Positions 62,330 through 64,000 of a stretch of DNA of 64,000 bases are shown in pieces. A program made the position numbers and the translations under genes. This DNA comes from Chinchilla lanigera (taxonomy: Eukaryota; Chordata; Mammalia; Rodentia; Chinchillidae), in NCBI RefSeq assembly GCF_000276665.1, contig NW_004955446.1, forward strand, positions 12,299,646 to 12,363,645. The letters are read 5' to 3'. The notes below the pieces were generated by a model. That model ran no database searches and was not told where the DNA came from. It saw only the letters and a program-made list of their open reading frames with translations. Numbering within the stretch: position 1 is the stretch's first letter; every line of letters begins with the position of its first letter.

Positions 62330-62332
62330 CTT
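62323..62332 (-). promoter_or_regulatory. YY1-type site over the MTREX start codon
   Basis: On the minus strand the bases AAGATGGCGG match the YY1 consensus and include the initiator ATG. YY1 sites at this place relative to the start are typical of housekeeping promoters with short leaders. Confidence 0.6.
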
Positions 62333-62390
62333 TCGAAGCAGCAAGACCTAATCTCCGTCCTACCCACAGTGCCCCGCGACCGCACCGGCA

Positions 62391-62398
62391 GTGACGCC
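62391..62398 (+). promoter_or_regulatory. CRE half-site
   Basis: GTGACGCC contains TGACG, a half CRE/ATF site about 65 bp upstream of the MTREX start codon. Confidence 0.3.
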
Positions 62399-62620
62399 AA
62401 GCCAAGGCACCACAGTGGCCCGTAGGAGACCAAAGTAATCAAATCGCAAGGCCACCTGAACTTTCTGTTTTATGTTTCTGTTTTGTTTGCTGTTCTTTGG
62501 ATTCTTTGTTTTGTTTCTCCTTTGTGATTACTGGTGGGTAGGCAGGTTAGGAACCAGAGCGCGTACCCCGTACACCGCACCCGGCACGCGGCAGGTTTTG
62601 TAGGGCTGGGAGAGGGATAG

Positions 62621-62634
62621 AGAGGAGGCGGAGT
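62621..62634 (+). promoter_or_regulatory. GC-box-like site
   Basis: AGAGGAGGCGGAGT resembles a degenerate Sp/KLF site just upstream of the CCAAT box. Confidence 0.35.
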
Positions 62635-62647
62635 CTGGAGAATCGGA

Positions 62648-62652
62648 CCAAT
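62648..62652 (+). promoter_or_regulatory. CCAAT box upstream of DHX29
   Basis: GGACCAATTGC, about 150 bp before the DHX29 ATG, fits an NF-Y site. Function is inferred from position and core only. Confidence 0.45.
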
Positions 62653-62692
62653 TGCGAAGCTGCAGTCACCCCGAGCGACCGCAGGAGCCCGG

Positions 62693-62725
62693 ATGGAGCA
62701 CCCTCGTTGGCAGGGCGCGAGCTAG
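62693..62725 (+). other. Possible short upstream ORF in the DHX29 leader
   Basis: An ATG at 62693 opens a 10-codon frame (MEHPRWQGAS) ended by TAG at 62723, 77 bp before the DHX29 start. G at +4 but C at -3, so context is moderate. It is in the transcript only if transcription begins upstream of it. Confidence 0.4.
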
Positions 62726-62801
62726 GTGAAGTGGTCTCCAGGGTTCCGCTGTAGCAGAGCAGGAGCGTGGACCTGGGAGAGTCTTCTGCCAAGGCTGTAG
62801 C

Positions 62802-62982
62802 ATGGGTGGCAAGAACAAGAAACACAAGACCCCGGGGGCCGCGGCGGTCCGGGCCGCCGTGTCTGCTTCCAGAGCCAAATCTTCCGAGGCCGGAGCTGCC
62901 GGGGAAGCCCAAAGCCAGAAGCCGGTGGCCAGGCAGCCCCCCGCCGTCGCTCCCAGCGCCCGGGAGCCCCGAGTCAAGCAAG
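62802..62982 (+). CDS. DHX29: DHX29 coding exon 1 (ATP-dependent RNA helicase DHX29, N-terminus)
   Basis: Codes residues 1-60 and the first base of Gly61 of DHX29, the DEAH-box helicase that binds the 40S subunit and helps scanning through structured 5' leaders (family knowledge). It begins MGGKNKKHK, is Ala/Pro/Ser-rich, and ends REPRVKQ before a GTACAG donor at 62983. This matches the human N-terminus as I remember it, with changes in the alanine-rich linker. The start ATG has A at -3 and G at +4. The helicase domain lies far to the right, outside the window. Divergent pairing with MTREX matches the known human 5q11.2 arrangement. A 170-codon open frame on the opposite strand here is a GC-rich shadow. 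Confidence 0.96.
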
Positions 62983-64000
62983 GTACAGCGTGTCACGCGG
63001 CTCCTAGTTATCTGTCCTGATATCTTGTTGCTTCTCCCTAGGCAAGCCTTCAAACCCACTCAGACCCTTGGGCTCAAAATTCGTTTTTCCTACACCCGGG
63101 GCTGCTAGCTCTTCAGGGGTGGCCTTTATGAACATCGGTCTAAGTATGTTAGGGCTCCACAGTTCTGATGATGGTCCTGTTGCAACCTAGCGTCTCCCTT
63201 CTGATCGCGCTTTTCTCCTTCCAAGAACACATACAGTGCGTTTCAGCAGCGATGTAGCGCCTCTATGTGTTCTGGAAAAATCAGTACTTAATAAGAAGAA
63301 CAGTGTTCACTGAACATGGGTGTGACCGATTTTAGAATTACCCGCACTGTTTTCTGCAGCCTTGCATTTTTGCTTACTCTGCCAGTTGGTTTGATAACTT
63401 AGACATGACCGATCCCTGCTGCAGATGAAAATTACATTCTCCTCTTGTGTTTGCTTGTTGTTCTTATTGGGGTGTTCATCTACAAGTATTTACCGAGCAT
63501 GTGTGTATATATACATTTTTACATATATGTGTGTGTATATTCAAATATTTGCCTTGTGTCTGATGCGATGTTGGAAATGAGATGAGCAAAATAGACACAT
63601 TACTTCCCATGCAGCTTGCCAGTCTAATATTGGAGCTAGGTATTAGCTAATCACACTGATGCACTGCTCTATAATTGATGAGAAAATCCTGAGAAGAGTT
63701 AAACAAGATAACCTAATTTTTACTAGAGAAGAGCAGGAATGGTGCGTGGCCTGGAAAAGTGACAGTTGAGATCACGAGGATGGTGTGTTACTTACTTTTC
63801 TCTGGTTGTTGGTACAAAATACCCGACACCCAACATTACTGAAGGAAAGGTTTATTTAGCGATGGTTTGTGGAGTCAGTCCTTAATCAGCTGGCTCCAAG
63901 GCAGGGCGCCATGGTGAGTGGCATAGTTCAAGGTGGCAGAAGCAGCAAGAGCAAAAGAGGGAGAGCAAGGGTCTTTTCCTCCCTTATATTGTTAGCAGGC
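62983..64000 (+). other. DHX29: DHX29 intron 1 (partial)
   Basis: Unique sequence to about 63780, then an LTR-like repeat. I found no candidate for DHX29 exon 2. Confidence 0.75.
63780..64000 (-). mobile_element. LTR-like repeat, reverse orientation, cut by window edge
   Basis: TTACTTACTTTTCTCTGG... ACAAAATACC ... GAAAGGTTTATTT is the reverse of the 3' end seen in the other LTR-like copies (AATAAACC then the TTTTGTC end). Continues past 64000. Confidence 0.45.

Larger units (their letters stand above)
54735..62195 (-). other. MTREX: MTREX intron 1
   Basis: 7.5 kb. LTR (54945-55405), L1 pieces, B1 and B1-dID SINEs, a GT microsatellite, a 14-bp-arm inverted repeat (60345-60379), an ID nested in L1, a MIR relic, and the CpG island edge near exon 1. 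Confidence 0.8.
62330..62801. promoter_or_regulatory. Bidirectional promoter between MTREX and DHX29
   Basis: 472 bp separate two divergent start codons. The block is CpG-rich at both ends, with a T/G-rich tract at about 62460-62530 in the middle. There is no convincing TATA box near either gene. A CCAAT box, a GC-box-like site and a TGACG half-site are present. Transcription start sites are not visible from sequence. Confidence 0.85.
62060..62990. promoter_or_regulatory. CpG island over both first exons
   Basis: From about 62060 (GCGCGCC, GCGCCGCGG) to the end of DHX29 exon 1, CpG is frequent, in sharp contrast to the AT-rich, CpG-poor introns. It covers the start of MTREX intron 1, both coding starts and the promoter. 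Boundaries are by eye. Confidence 0.8.

Noticed and set aside
62547..63059. 170-codon open frame antisense to DHX29 exon 1
   Set aside because: It lies in a CpG island on the strand opposite a recognised coding exon. GC-rich sequence lacks stops, the peptide resembles nothing known, and it runs through the DHX29 donor site.
62983..64000. DHX29 exon 2
   Set aside because: No acceptor followed by the expected conserved start of the exon was found in the roughly 1 kb available.

Overview
This is a mammalian, and specifically rodent, nuclear window. It is dominated by the 5' two-thirds of one large gene on the minus strand, MTREX (SKIV2L2/MTR4), the Ski2-like RNA helicase that feeds the nuclear exosome. 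I could place nineteen consecutive coding exons by joining reading frames at canonical splice sites. Together they give an uninterrupted 727-codon frame, from the start methionine at 62329 down to 5424. Known MTREX proteins are about 1040 residues, so the remaining C-terminal third (rest of the KOW/arch insertion and the C-terminal helical domain) must lie beyond the left edge. The joined frame is intact, every exon length fits, and the helicase motifs are all present. At the right end, 472 bp from the MTREX start codon and pointing the other way, is coding exon 1 of DHX29, a DEAH-box helicase of translation initiation; its next exon is not in the window. The two helicase genes share a CpG-rich bidirectional promoter. 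Layout from left to right: 1-5423 is MTREX intron; 5424-38272 holds exons 19 to 6 with introns 18 to 6; 38273-48106 is the largest intron (intron 5); 48107-54734 holds exons 5 to 2; 54735-62195 is intron 1; 62196-62329 is coding exon 1; 62330-62801 is the shared promoter; 62802-62982 is DHX29 exon 1; 62983-64000 is DHX29 intron 1. The rest is intron, AT-rich and packed with retroposons: tRNA-Ala-related ID SINEs of at least two subfamilies, 7SL-derived B1 SINEs often carrying an internal duplication, dimeric B1-dID SINEs, L1 pieces in both orientations, MaLR-type LTRs, MIR and MER5/MER2-like relics, microsatellites, and two N runs. B1-dID dimers together with abundant ID elements point to a non-murid rodent (squirrel-, beaver- or dormouse-related lineages are candidates). 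I cannot name the species from sequence alone. The strongest unexplained items are: two copies (30119-30335 and 42874-43041) of a short A-tailed retroposon that I do not recognise, each with target-site duplications; an ID element carrying an extra 3' segment inside its target-site duplication (19159-19337); a 190-bp hAT-like element with matching 8-bp flanks (9349-9538); a near-exact 29-nt copy of the exon 16 donor junction in the upstream intron (18530-18558); and a perfect 18-bp-arm inverted repeat (20451-20494). I found no CRISPR array, operon or new protein-coding system. The genes are ordinary, single-copy, conserved mammalian housekeeping genes.
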